Shown here piece after piece: positions 51,101 to 63,360 of a stretch of 64,000 nucleotides of DNA. Source of the stretch: Diprion similis (Eukaryota > Arthropoda > Insecta > Hymenoptera > Diprionidae). The position numbers and the translations under genes are program-made. The notes beneath the pieces are model-generated. The model was not told the DNA's origin and ran no database searches. It worked only from the letters and a program-made list of their open reading frames with translations. Numbering within the stretch: the stretch's first letter is position 1; each line of letters begins with the position of its first letter. Location of the stretch: NCBI RefSeq assembly GCF_021155765.1, contig NC_060110.1, positions 17,754,001-17,818,000 on the forward strand, in the 5' to 3' direction.

Positions 51101-54100
51101 TGTTATGTTGTCTTTATGTTGTTAATCATAATAGTGTTTTGAAGGAGTGGCAATACGTTTAGAAGTGTTCGAGAGAGAAACTTATTTCGATACCTGAAAA
51201 TGAGATTTTCACTTATGTTTCATCATGTGCTTATTTGATCATTGAATATTCGCCACAAACGTGCATCAATATTAATTTAAATATCATATAAGTGTTGCTA
51301 ACAGTCAGAAGTAGTGCATCATTCGCTGTAAGCTGTACTTTCTGGCTTAGGAATTGAGATATATTGTAGAAGGACTCGTATGCTTTCATCTTTCGCTTAG
51401 GAACCAGGCAGAAATGGCGCATACTTGTCGGGGTACCATATCATTGCACGGAGCCTTAATCCATACTGTCGATCCTTGCACCTTTGTTGTGAGCAATGGA
51501 GGGACACAGACATTTCATATAAAGGCAGCTACAGAAGTTGAACGCCAGCAATGGGTTACTGCTTTGGAATTAGCAAAAGCCAAAGCTATTCAGGCAATGG
51601 AGTCAGGTACGTGTTGAATTTCGACATAAAACATGGTCTGTGTATTTCAGTCTGTTGACTTCAAAATTCTCTAGTTTCACTTTACACGGTGAAAACTCAA
51701 ACAAGAAAGTAACAATAATTTGTTGTTGAAAATATCACCTTTGCACATTGAATTGTAATTTCGGAATTGATGAAAAGAAAAAAACAAGAACTGTATTGAA
51801 CCTGACAATGCGATGAAACAGAAAGTACTTTGAGAAACATGTTCTAATTATACAATACTAGTATAGTACACGTTATGCAAGTATCTTTGTTTCAGAAGAA
51901 GATGAGGAAGATTATCAAGACAATGACAATCAAAAAGCTGAGCATGCCTCCATCGTTAAAGATCTAACTGACCGCTTGGAAGACTTACAGACTTGTAATG
52001 ATCTAATAACTAAACGGGGGACTGCTTTGCAGCGGGCTTTGAATGAGCTTGAAACTCTGGATGTTTCGTCTAACGTTTCTCCCAAAATAAAAGCAGTTAA
52101 CGAGCGTGCAGCCCTTTTTCGATTTGCTTCAAGCACAATGATTAATGTATGAACTAGGAGCTGTTGGATTAATTTAAAAATATTTAACCAAAATTACCAT
52201 TTTAATCATTTCATTTTATTATAGGCATGTACCGAGTATCTCAATCTTGCCCAACAACAAGGGCACAAGTGGCAAAAGTTGTTGCAACACGAACGTGAAC
52301 AAAAATTACGCTTAGAAGAAATGGTAGAGCAACTTGCAAGGCAACATTCTCATTTGGAACAAGCAGCTCAGCATGCTTTACCTCCAGCTTCAGGACCTAG
52401 TGGACATAGATCTTCTCGTGAGTAGTTATTTACTCCGTATCAACAGCTTAAATATTTTTACTTCGATATCTTCAAATCAAAGTAATGTACCAATGGTTTC
52501 GTACAAATATTAAATCAGGCAAGTTTATAATTGCATGCTTTTCGTGTACCCATGGATTGCATACTTGAGTACGATATTGTCTGAACTTTATTGTAAAAGG
52601 TTACTATGGAAGAAAAGGGTATTTTCATCAAATGATGAAATGTCAAATTTGAAATAGATGTCTATCAGAATCTCTAATTTCTTGATTCTGTTATCACAAG
52701 ACTTTTACAAACTTGAGTATCAACAAAAATTGAGTAAAAGGAGACAAATTGAGTTTCGAAATTTTTAATATTTTACCACCATTCTTTCAAAAATCGGCTC
52801 GTTTTACATTTCTCCATCATTAACATCAGCTAATACTTCTATTCGTGGCACAAGTATGTTAGTTGTATTTTTGTTGTGAAACTGATTCACGATTATTTTC
52901 TTAATCAGTTGTTAAGTGATAACAAATGAACACCAATTCAATAGGCGATGTATTGGCAACTTGTTGAATAGATTTGGAATAACCTGAAGCAATGCCTCTA
53001 GACGTATTTATACTAGAAGTTCATAATTTTACGGTTAAGCCCTTCAATGAACAAGTCGTTGCTCTCCACACTTTCCATTGACGATCATCCCTTCAATAGT
53101 TGTTTTTTTTTTCTTCTTTCCCTATCGTAGTATCATTAGTGCACACACGACCCAAGCAGCATACCGATTGAAAAAATGGCGGGGTCGGTAAGTTCTCATG
53201 ACATTCACCAGATGGCGAATGAATAGAATTTCAGAGTTCTAGCCATCTTTGCATAGTGACAGCTCACAGTAGCGGAAATGTGGGTGGCGGAATGAATGGT
53301 TTTACATTTGTACACGCGAGCGTTTTTTGTCGTAGACTTGGAGGGTGTCATTGAGATACAGTTGGCCTTGGGGGTCACGATTTTCGTGCATTTATAGTGT
53401 TATATTTTGGTATTCAGTAATATGTAAGTCAAATTTCATGTGAATAGTTTTATAGAGGTATTGCTCTAAATTTTTGAAGAATTATTATTGGGACAAAATA
53501 GGTAAATCTAAGACTACCTGAGATAACTGTGAAGGCCTTAAAAAGTATTTTCGCACTTGAGATAATTCCAATGTTATACTTTGAATCTAATGACACGTCA
53601 TTATGTCGTAGTTAGAATAAATATACCTATCTTTGTACGAATATTTTTCTTTTATCACTTTCTTACTTTAGTAGATTAGCCTGAGGTAGTTTTTAATCAG
53701 CCTTGTTTATTTTACAAACGTTACTTATTATTTCTAAATCAGAATTTTTCTCACCAATCTGGTGCCTTTTAATTTTACTGAAATTTTATATTTTGCGGTT
53801 ATCTGGTTTGCCCATGCCTGGACTGAATTAGGGTTGATGTGTCAGAAAATATGTATCAATGACTTTTGTAAATATTTTTCCTTTCGTTTTGGTATTTTAA
53901 CTTACCACAAAAAAATTATTTTTAGTTATTTCTTTACACTTGCATTATATATTTTCTGTTAATTTCGATATTCATTTTGCGTCTATTTAAATAGACGCCC
54001 CGGTGCATGCCTCGCCGTCGGAGGACGAAGAAGATAACGCTGAGTTCTACGATGCCCAGGAATCGGATACATTTACCTTAAACATTCCTGGAGTAGCAAG

Positions 54101-56770
54101 TGGACACTCTACATCAAGGGATCGTGATCGTACGGATTCCCAAGGTAGTGACGATGGTTCAAGTTCTGAGGGTGATCCAGCTAATCCATCTCCCGGTCCT
54201 GACTCAGCTGCCAATAACTCGTTCCATATTCTGACCGACCCATCTGTTTCGGCATCTAAATCTAGTGATATAAACTCTGCAAGCGAACTGGCTACTGTGA
54301 GTAATGTTGTTTCTTTATTAGACACATGCATCTGATATCTGTAATTTGCGCTACACTCATTTTTTGATAACAATGACTAATGTTGAGTTAAATATTCATC
54401 ACTGTTTACAGACGGCTTGGAATTCTAATAATGGCACCGAAGCAGCAGCTGGCACCGGGATGACAGTCTCAAAAAGGCAACGTCGAACTAGGGTACCTGT
54501 TAAACCTAACTATCCTCTCAATCTCTGGAGCATAATGAAGAATTGCATTGGAAAGGAACTTTCAAAGATCCCAATGCCTGTCAATTTTTCTGAACCACTC
54601 AGTATGTTACAACGCCTTACAGAGGATTATGAATATGCAGAAATACTCGATAGGTATTACAAACCATGTGTTTATCAACATGAATCAAAAAGATGAAGTT
54701 CTTTATCTATTCAATTTTTGTACTTCACTTTTGGCAGTGCATTTATTTATATTTTTCGTTTGTGTCTTCTTCAAGAGCTGCAGAATGTGAAGATAGCTGT
54801 GAACAAATGGCATATGTCGCAGCATTTACGGTTTCCAGTTACTCGACAACAGCCTCTCGAACGGGTAAACCGTTTAACCCTTTGTTAGGTGAGACATATG
54901 AATGTGATCGTACTGATGATCTTGGATGGCGGGCTATTTCCGAGCAGGTATCCCATCATCCGCCAATGGTTGCACAGTACTGTGAAGGGCGAAAGTGGCG
55001 CTGTTGGCAGGAGTTTACAATGGCCTCGAAATTTCGTGGAAAATATCTCCAGGTAATTTTTACACTGTGTTGAATATTTAGTCTGGCCAATTGTCTGTAA
55101 AATATCTGCTTTCATCTAGCTTAATGTGACCAAATTGCTGCATTGATTTAACCTTGACTATTTGACTGGATCGTAGTACTGTTGTATAGCTATGAGTATT
55201 ATGTCGTTTGGAAATTAAACTTCCTGGGGTTTGTGCTAGTGATCATAATAGTGAATTCAAAATCTACTTCTTAAAAAGTATATTGTTAACCGACTAAATC
55301 ATCATAGCCAATAAAATGTATACGTAGTTGTCTATTGTTTTTCCATTTTCCATTGTATTTGTACAATAAATCTAATTTTAGATTCAACAGAAATTACTGC
55401 AAAGAACCTATGATCTTGAACTTGATTTAATTATTGCAAATTAGTATGGTTTATATATCTAATTTCATAATTTAATTCTGTAAGAAGTTAATTATAACAA
55501 CGTTTTAATGACAAAATTCAGGTTATACCCTTGGGTACGGCTCATTTAGAGTTCATTGGAACCTCACAGCACTACACATGGAGAAAAGTAACGACCACAG
55601 TGCATAATATTATAGTTGGAAAATTGTGGGTTGACCAAAGTGGTGACATGGATATTGTTAACCATCATGACGGTACGAAATGCCATCTGAAGTACATACC
55701 ATACTCGTACTTTTCGCGCGACAGCCAGCGCAAAGTAAAAGGGGTTGTAATGGATGCGAACAGCGTTGTTAGATGGGTTGTGCAAGGAACTTGGGATTCT
55801 AAAATAGAAGTTGCTCCTGTTATAAGTTCCTCCGGTACCCCTGATAATCCTGTTTATAAAACTGGTCCTTACAGTCTTGCTTGGAAACGACGTATGCCTC
55901 CGTAAGTAGTACAAATTGTTTGAAAGTTATATGTGTTGCCACCGACATATGCTTGAATATTGAAAAGGCGATACATTGGGTTCTACAGGTTTATTTATCG
56001 AATACTGACCACCCATCCCTTCAGGGAGAGAGGGCTGCTAATGCAGGCTTCAAGTAAAATCAGCTGTCAGCCGCAATAATGGCCAGTATTCAATAAATGA
56101 CTGTATTGGAAAATATACGTCCTTGCCTGAAAATAAAAAAAAAAATCCTATGGCTGAGAGCAGCGTTATTCTAGTGACCATAAAGTGAAATATTGTTGGT
56201 GTAGAATCATGAAATTCTACTTCTTTCTATTCTATTTATTTTTTATCTTTAAGAATATATTTTTGCATTAACAGTGAGGACTGTGAAAAATACTACTCAT
56301 TTACGGAACTGGCTTGTCAGCTGAACGAACCAGAAGATGGTGTTGCACCCACCGATTCACGGCTACGACCTGATCAACGATTAATGGAGAATGGACTCTG
56401 GGACGAGGCGAACGCTCATAAGTTGAGACTAGAGGATAAACAACGAGCAGTTCGACGAAGCCGTGAGGCAGATGCCGAAAAAGCCGCGGCAGAAGGTAAA
56501 ATCCTTTCAGTTATGAATTTTCTTAGACGATCTAGCTGTTCAAAGTATAAATCTTTCTTATTTTGAATGCTTGAAATCCTATGAATTTTGTTGATATTTT
56601 AGTATGTACATCATTCTTGAATTGCAGGACTACCATATGAGGGGTACGAGCCCATTTGGTTCAAGAAACAGAGAGATCAATTTACAGACAGCTTATGTCA
56701 CATTTATACCGGGGAATACTGGGAATGCAAAAACAAGGGCGACTGGACACGGTGCCCCAACATATTTTAG
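48157..56770 (+). CDS. Osbp: Oxysterol-binding protein (PH + FFAT + ORD lipid exchanger)
   Basis: Exchanges sterol for PI4P at ER-Golgi contact sites. Ten coding exons: 48157-48284, 51401-51606, 51896-52146, 52225-52417, 53995-54296, 54412-54653, 54776-55052, 55522-55901, 56275-56495 and 56628-56770. They join in phase to 780 aa (human OSBP is 807). The PH domain starts at residue ~14 ([20 protein letters not shown]) and ends near 105. A coiled-coil region with [20 protein letters not shown] follows. The acidic FFAT motif EFYDAQE (276-282) binds VAP on the ER. The ORD begins near [20 protein letters not shown] and holds the signature EQVSHHPP (497-504). Also kept are [13 protein letters not shown] and [17 protein letters not shown], and the tail [11 protein letters not shown] ... 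RCPNIF. It lacks the Gly/Ala-rich N-terminus of human OSBP. Intron 1 (3.1 kb) and intron 4 (1.6 kb) are the long ones. Confidence 0.96.
48285..51400. other. OSBP intron 1
   Basis: A 3.1-kb AT-rich intron between two parts of the PH domain. Frames of 78 and 88 codons on the plus strand (50353-50589, 50859-51125) and one of 137 codons on the minus strand (48896-49309) lack family motifs and are treated as chance. A less AT-rich patch near 49130-49195, followed by GTAAGT, could be an unrecognised exon, but nothing in OSBP requires it. Confidence 0.6.
52418..53994. other. OSBP intron 4 with a possible internal promoter patch
   Basis: The intron separates the coiled-coil exon from the FFAT exon. 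At 53140-53350 it contains CpG-richer DNA with the YY1/Pho-like motif AAAAATGGCGG (near 53174) directly followed by a donor-like TCG|GTAAGT. This resembles a short 5' exon of an alternative transcript. Joined to 53995, its own ATG would be out of the OSBP frame. Confidence 0.4.
55991..56100. repeat. Short inverted-repeat (MITE- or hairpin-like) unit in OSBP intron 8
   Basis: TTATTTATCGAATACTGACC at the left pairs with the reverse complement of GGCCAGTATTCAATAAATGA at the right, about 18 of 21 positions matching over a unit of about 110 bp. No target duplication is evident. Confidence 0.5.
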
Positions 56771-58911
56771 TCTATCGTTTAAAATAATAAATCCGATAAT
56801 TCATTATTTGACGTTTCATTTATATTGAGAGCTTAAAATTGTTAGGAGGCAATCATATTGAGAGCTAATGAGCGATGGACGAGAAAATAGTGTTAATTGT
56901 GCAGGTCGTGTAAAGCTACTTGTCTTTCGCTTATTATACGATCTATTCGGACTTATATCACATTTACCATAAATCAGTATGTACCAAATTGTTTGCTGCC
57001 TGACAGTTACTGTTAAAAGTCTCATTCTTGTAAAGTGAAATAGAAATATAAACTGGCAATCTGACACTCCCGTCGGGGCCTCTACTTTATTATTTAATCA
57101 ATTATAAAAGCAGTTTCATCTAAAATTGGGCATCCTCGGAGAATTAACAAACAATTGAAAATTATAGTGTACTAAAAATGTGAAAATCGATGCTAGTCAA
57201 ATTCGTCTGACGAATTTGCTTTGCATCAAGAAATGTACCAAAATTATTTTTGACAGGATTCGTGAGAAATTTCACCGTTTGAAAAGTAGTTTTCGAATGA
57301 AAAGTTGATAATTTTTATTTTGAATGAATTTATCCCTTATTAAAATCGCATATAGTATCTTTTGACGATATTTGTTACTCTGTAAACGTCTTGCAGGCTA
57401 AAGTTTTTATGAAAAGAGGATGCCTACAATTCCCATGCTGCACAACTAATAAATAGTACAGAAAAAAATATGATATAATTTAATGAATTGAAATAAAAAT
57501 AAAGGTGGCGTGTGAGCTTCCAAACTGTGTAATTAGGGAAGCAACTAGGCTTTGTATACAATATTATTACGAATTTTTCCTCTCCCAGATTTACATTTGT
57601 TAATTAATATTATTACTTTAATATCACTATTATTATTATTATTGAAACAAATTTATTGTACATCTCTATTTCCTACTCGAATTACATAATAGTTTCGGGC
57701 TGTTTTCATTAAGAATACATACTTTGAATTTGATTTATATTTAGGATCGGATAAATTGAAAGTAACACCGTATGGAATTCATTTGTTTGCTACAACTTAT
57801 TTATGATTCATAATTGTTTGAATAGTGTCATCATACTTAGGCATAACAAAATTTTCAAATTCAAGATTATCCTGTAGATCATCTGGGCTCGGAAACGATA
57901 AATTTCAACATCTCTCACATGCATGTGTATCAATCAAAAAAATAAGCTCCAACAACTGTACTTCAAAATCGGATTGTACTGCCTACCAGCGTTTAACCAC
58001 TAATTCCTCTCCAATGAATGTCCAAAAATAAACGTTTAAATGATTCGTATCGCGATGGTTTGAAGAAATTGAAGCTTGATGAGATTGCCATTTGCCGATC
58101 AATAGCTAACACCGTGATAGATCAATGCGTTATGCATATCTTGAAATTTTCGTAATTACAGATTTTTACTTGCAGTGTGTTGTATTGTTATGTTAAATCC
58201 GTACGATCATTTCCAGGCTGTATTCTAATTTTAACAGTTGATAATTATTGAGAAGATGATACATTATCTGTATACATATAAATACGAAATAGTTATTAAA
58301 TAAATAATAATAAAAACCTAAATAAATGAAAAAATATAACGATAATCTGGTTAGAGAAAATATTTGGCTGTTAGTGCTTGTATAGTAGGCATTCGTTGAA
58401 GAAAAAAAAATACAACTGCTTCGCTATATGAGGTTTTTATTCCATGACAAGATTATTGAATATCCTTGATCACAGGCTCATACCAACACCCGCATTCCCC
58501 ACTTTAGCTCTTGACATTTTTCACATACGTTTTCCTATCGCCAATAAAAACTAATTTTATTTTATGCGCGTTGTGCGCGACGTATAAATTAGTGTACAGG
58601 TGTACATTTATACATACGTAAAAATACTCGCGTATTTTTTCATGTGTATTTTTAAACTTCCTTACAGCCCGCCGGGCTTTAACATTTCAAATCACTCTCT
58701 ATTACCTATTTCTGAAAATTAGCATTCGCTTTCCGACGAACAGTTCATAATAATATTACTAATTGGAAGTGTTAAATTCGCATTCGTATTAAGCCGGTGC
58801 GTATCATTGCAGAAAAATTCACTAATCTTTATCGCGGATGGGGGATTGAAGTTATTTTAAAGCGGCGGATTTACCTGGAAAGCGGACCTACTCATCGTCA
58901 TACGGCCCTAC

Positions 58912-58923
58912 CGTGACGTCACG
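58912..58923. promoter_or_regulatory. Full CRE palindrome upstream of 14-3-3 epsilon
   Basis: CGTGACGTCACG is a perfect palindrome containing the full cAMP-response element TGACGTCA, bound by CREB/ATF bZIP dimers. It lies about 210 bases upstream of the 14-3-3 epsilon start codon in CpG-richer DNA. Confidence 0.6.
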
Positions 58924-59003
58924 CGTAGTAATACATACGACGGCCGAATCACAATGAGTCTTCGAACCTACGCCAATGGGACTGCTTTCGATTGTTGGCG
59001 GGC

Positions 59004-59016
59004 GCCGCCATCTTGG
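59004..59016. promoter_or_regulatory. YY1/Pho-like site in the 14-3-3 epsilon 5' region
   Basis: GCCGCCATCTTGG is the reverse complement of CCAAGATGGCGGC, matching the YY1 consensus (AAnATGGCGGC). Such sites are typical near TSSs of housekeeping genes. It lies about 115 bases upstream of the start codon and may be within the 5' UTR. Confidence 0.5.
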
Positions 59017-59128
59017 TCAGTGAGCTTGTAAGCAGCCGTCCGAGGAGGTGTCCGTTTTTCGGTGATACGTATCTAGTGCGAATTCTCGAATCCTTTCAGC
59101 GACCCCGTGAAATCCGCTAGCATCCAGG

Positions 59129-62100
59129 ATGTCGGAGCGGGAGGACAATGTCTACAAGGCAAAACTGGCCGAGCAGGCAGAACGCTATGACGGTGAGTCG
59201 TTATTTTTGACGAAATCTTTCGGCTTCCAACAGAATTCGGTAAAATACGTCGATGACCTCACGAAAAAAACCTTTCCACAGCTAATAATTCCGTGGTCAA
59301 TTCTCCCGGTTGTTATACTTGACAGACGATTGGCGTCCTCCCATGTATTTGCACACTATTTTTTGCCACTTATGTCCAAAGAACTGTCAAAATCTAACTT
59401 GAAACGTCAGAACTGACAAATTCGCCTACCGCGCGCAATGCCGGTGCCTCGAGGTGACCCTCCCTTTTGCTTCCTACGCGGTTTTCTACTCTTGATCGGC
59501 ACTTTAATTATTGCAATGAATAATTCCAGAGTTCCTCGCGGTAATGCCTTGTTAATTATAATCCGTGCCGAGTGATTCGGGACAACGTTGCTAGGCGTGT
59601 AATCGAACGTGCGATAACCGCATTTCGAATGACGCATAGACATGGGAAGGCAAAGCTTCTAACCGCACGTACCTATCAACTCGTGTCTAGACATAAAATC
59701 TCTCAAACTTATCGGAATTACCTTCTTCGACGGTTCTTTTTTTTCAACCTCGTCCTCATGTCGCGTCTCGTCCTAGAAACTTCCATCATTTCTTTATTCC
59801 CGTTCAAAGTAAAGTATGGCTATTCGCTTGGGGACATTTCCCCCCTCCCGTCTGTGGTGCCTTCAAAAATTACGCTCTACATCTTCGCGCAGTCGTTTAC
59901 ACGCGATATCGTTGTTTCAATTTACAACTTTGCGTTTTAAGTAACAGTACAATAAGAGCAAGTCCCGTTTTACGAATTCTTGAAAAGGAACGATGAAAAA
60001 AACAGCCATTAACTTTTCCCGACTTCGTTGTACAATTGAGATCAATTACGTATACGCAATATCGTCTTCGTTGATTACTTCGGCAAATACAAACTATGTA
60101 GTAGGCTAGTGCCCACTGTTTGACAGGAACATGCATTACCTCATGAGCTGTATATTATCTGTTGAGAGCTACGTCAACGGACAAAAGAGATAATGAAAAT
60201 CAGCCCTACTGGAGAGCTAAAACCCATTAAATTGTCGCGGCAGTTAATCTATGATAGCAAATAAATCAGATCTTCATTCAGATCCAAACGATATTTCATG
60301 AAATCACTAATCTTCTTCCCAAATACACGTGCCGTGATTTTTAAAAATATACATAAGTATATTATTTTTACGTAAAATTATTAATCTTATCTTCATTGGA
60401 TGCCAATCACAGCATGAACCTATTAATGACTCGGCAAATATTGGAATAGATAAAATATTTATCAAGAAGATCTCAGTCAAAAAGGGTATCAATAGAGGGG
60501 TTAATTTTAAGGGTAGTAAGAGCAAGCAGGCTGAGGGAGAACCAGGCAAGGGGATGAGAGAAGCAAGGGAGGTCGTAGCTGAAGGAAAGTATTGATCTGT
60601 GCCTGCTATCCTGTGTCCCTGTACACTCTCTAGCCCATGTACTTTATTCGTGTTAACTCTCTGGTCTTATCAATTTATTGAATAAAAGGAATGACTATGC
60701 TGTATCAATGACGTATTTTATGCATTTTAGAGAATTATTCATTTTGTTAGTTTTATACATGCATTTAGTTATCGTAGCTGATTAGCTCACACAATTCCAA
60801 TATTGACTCATCATAATGATTATTTGAAGGTGTTTCACTCTTTTTTAATCTTCTTAAGTTTTTATTATATAATGATAATATTAGTTTTTCTTTTAAATTG
60901 CTACTTTGGTTGGAGAACTCTTAAAGACTACCTGCAGTTCCACTTGCTACTCTTTCTCATTCACTGCAAGAGACTTTAAACTTTATTTAACGGCAAAGGG
61001 TTGCTATCCTGTTCCGTTATTTGATTTTAAAAAACAGTTGTAAAACTTACTTTTACACTAATGGTACTTGTTACATGCTTATAGTGTTAATTGTCGTTAT
61101 TCTTTGATTGCGATTTCAATGCATATTGGATTTTAAGATGTCTAATTTTCTGCTATCGTCTTTGCTTTTAAGGATAACTCTGAAAAATCTTATGTCACTA
61201 TACATTTCCCAGTAAAAAACGTTCTATACTCATATTTGTACGTGTAATCTCCAAGGACCTTGCAATTATGAAATTGGAAATCTCGATCCTTTTCACAGGA
61301 TAATTTTAAGGACATTGTGACAAATTTTGTTGTTGAATTATAGGTATTTCGAATTGTTTCAGGAATTTTCTTGTTGAGAAACATGAAAAAATGCGTTCTT
61401 TTGCTGATTTTCTCCGGTAATTTATTTACATGAAGTATAAAAGTATTTCTTAATAAATTCAGATTATTCAATACATTAATTACAAATTAAGTACTGGACC
61501 CTCGGATTGTAGATTATATAATGAAATATTTGTTGGACCAACTCAAAGACTTTGGAAATTATCTCACAGTGGTCTCGTGTAAATAATTAAATAATTAATA
61601 AAACTGTGTAGCAAGTTGAGTAAAACTAAGTGCAAGCTTTAGATCCTAAAATTTAACAATTACCTCAGAAACCTCCAGGAACTCTGAAAGTCATGAAATT
61701 CCTAACATGGTTCAGAGTACAATGAATTATTTATGTACCAGAAATATCTCAGAATTTTATTTATGTGCTAGAAACTTTGTAAGTTTTTTTTTTTTTTTTT
61801 TTTCTTATTAGTTAGCTCTGAACAAGCTTTAATTTTGACAATAATAGCTACCAATTAACTTATTACTTTTGATCGTTTAGTGACACCGAATAATTTCCTA
61901 ACCGTTAGTTAAAATTGAGATAACACAAGATAAATAAATTTTGTTTGCCTTTTTCATTGAATCTTCATTTTGGTTTCTACATATTTTTCATCAGCTAAGA
62001 ACAGAAGCTTGAGAAAAATTTTCCTTAAAACAATAACTGTGTCATGGCGTTTGCTAGGTAATTGTATCACATGTCCTAAATTTGACAAACATTTGAACTT

Positions 62101-63360
62101 TAGCGATGATATTTGTATTGCAGAGATGGTCGAGGCGATGAAGAAGGTAGCGTCCCTCAATGTGGAGCTTACCGTCGAAGAGAGGAACTTGTTGTCTGTC
62201 GCATACAAAAATGTGATTGGTGCGAGAAGAGCCTCATGGCGGATAATCTCTAGCATCGAACAAAAAGAAGAAAACAAAGGAGCTGAGGAAAAACTAGAGA
62301 TGATCCGCCAATATCGTTCGCAAGTTGAGAAAGAACTCAGAGACATCTGTGCTGACATACTCGGTGTCTTGGACAAACACCTTATCCCTTGTGCGTCGAC
62401 CGGCGAGTCTAAAGTCTTCTATTACAAAATGTAAGGACTGCAAATTTATTCTGTTTTATCATTATCTCATTTATTATATGACATTTTCACCGAGAAACAT
62501 TGATTTGGTTACAGGAAGGGTGATTACCACCGTTACCTTGCAGAATTTGCAATTGGTAACGACAGGAAGGAGGCGGCCGAGAACTCACTGGTGGCATACA
62601 AGGCAGCGAGCGACATTGCAATGACAGAACTACCACCTACTCATCCTATTCGCCTTGGACTGGCTCTTAACTTTTCTGTATTTTACTATGAGATTTTGAA
62701 CAGTCCTGACAGAGCGTGTCGCCTTGCAAAGGCTGCCTTTGACGATGCTATTGCTGAACTGGACACCCTTTCAGAAGAGAGCTACAAGGACTCTACTCTC
62801 ATTATGCAACTCCTCAGGGACAACCTCACCTTATGGACCTCGGATATGCAGGCGGACGGTAAGCCATCGTTATTGTTCTATTGAGTTAATAATGCTTTAT
62901 GAAATAATATTTTACTCCTGAAATTCCTGAAATTCCTAAAAAACATATGAAGAATTAGTCTTAGATGGGACATTTTCAATTTTACATTTAGAATCTGAAG
63001 TTGAGCAGCCAACTGTTCAAGGAGATGGTGCTATACCCATTACGAGTGATTCCCATCCTTAAGAACACTATCCACTTCCCCTCCTTATACCATCATCAGG
63101 TTAGAAATGTCTCCTTGCTGATCAAGGTCAATTTAAACCAAGAACACCTGATAATTGAATCAAACAATCAAATTATGAGATTTTAATAGGCTAATTATGC
63201 AGTTTTTAGGGAAAATTATCATTAATAAAACATGAAAAAATTTATATTTTAATGTATTGCTAATCAAGTTTTCAAAGATAAAATTGAGCTACTGTTTGTA
63301 ATAGGCGAAGGCGACCAGAAAGAGCAGCTGCATGATGTGGAAGACCAGGACGTGTCGTAA
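59129..63360 (+). CDS. 14-3-3epsilon: 14-3-3 protein epsilon
   Basis: Dimeric phosphoserine/phosphothreonine-binding adaptor of signalling and cell-cycle pathways, cytosolic. Exons 59129-59192, 62124-62430, 62515-62858 and 63305-63360 join in phase to 256 aa (human epsilon is 255). The start is [20 protein letters not shown]. Family signatures include [20 protein letters not shown] (14-3-3 signature 1), [32 protein letters not shown] and [18 protein letters not shown] (signature 2). The phosphopeptide-pocket residues (Lys and Arg of [12 protein letters not shown], the RY pair of HRYLAEF, and the Asn of [10 protein letters not shown]) are in place. The tail [18 protein letters not shown] matches insect epsilon. 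An additional exon at 62992 fits the same phase and offers a different tail or an insertion. Intron 1 is 2.9 kb. Confidence 0.96.
59193..62123. other. 14-3-3 epsilon intron 1
   Basis: A 2.9-kb intron after the short N-terminal exon. The first ~700 bases are less AT-rich than the rest, as is usual near a promoter. A run of 20 T lies at 61784-61803. Frames inside (for example 59572-59940) have no recognisable domain. Confidence 0.75.
61784..61803. repeat. Poly(T) run of 20
   Basis: Uninterrupted T20 inside 14-3-3 epsilon intron 1. On the minus strand this would be a poly(A) tail-like tract, but no retroposon body was recognised beside it. Confidence 0.9.
62992..63062 (+). CDS. Alternative C-terminal exon of 14-3-3 epsilon
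   Basis: After TTTACATTTAG the sequence continues the phase of exon 3 (G|AA) and reads [20 protein letters not shown] then SHP and a stop at 63060-63062, giving a 261-aa isoform. Alternatively the exon could end at 63030 (GATG|GTGCTA), which is also in phase with 63305. That would insert [12 protein letters not shown] before GEGDQKEQ, reminiscent of the longer fly epsilon tail (EEVDPNAGDGEPKEQ). The GTGCTA donor is weak. Either use is inferred from frame and splice sites. Confidence 0.65.

Larger units (their letters stand above)
56771..59128. other. OSBP 3' flank and 14-3-3 epsilon upstream region
   Basis: An AATAAA at 56786-56791 lies only 15 bases after the OSBP stop; others occur further on (around 57494), so the poly(A) site is not fixed. 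A 10-bp-arm perfect inverted repeat (CAAATTCGTC T GACGAATTTG) lies at 57198-57218. ATT-type simple repeats are near 57600-57645. From about 58830 the DNA becomes CpG-richer, with a full CRE and a YY1-like site, marking the 14-3-3 epsilon promoter and 5' UTR. Confidence 0.5.

Noticed and set aside
54548-54790. Frames reading past the OSBP exon 6 donor
   Set aside because: Out-of-frame or intronic read-through; the OSBP frame requires splicing at 54653 to 54776 (LDR|AAECED).
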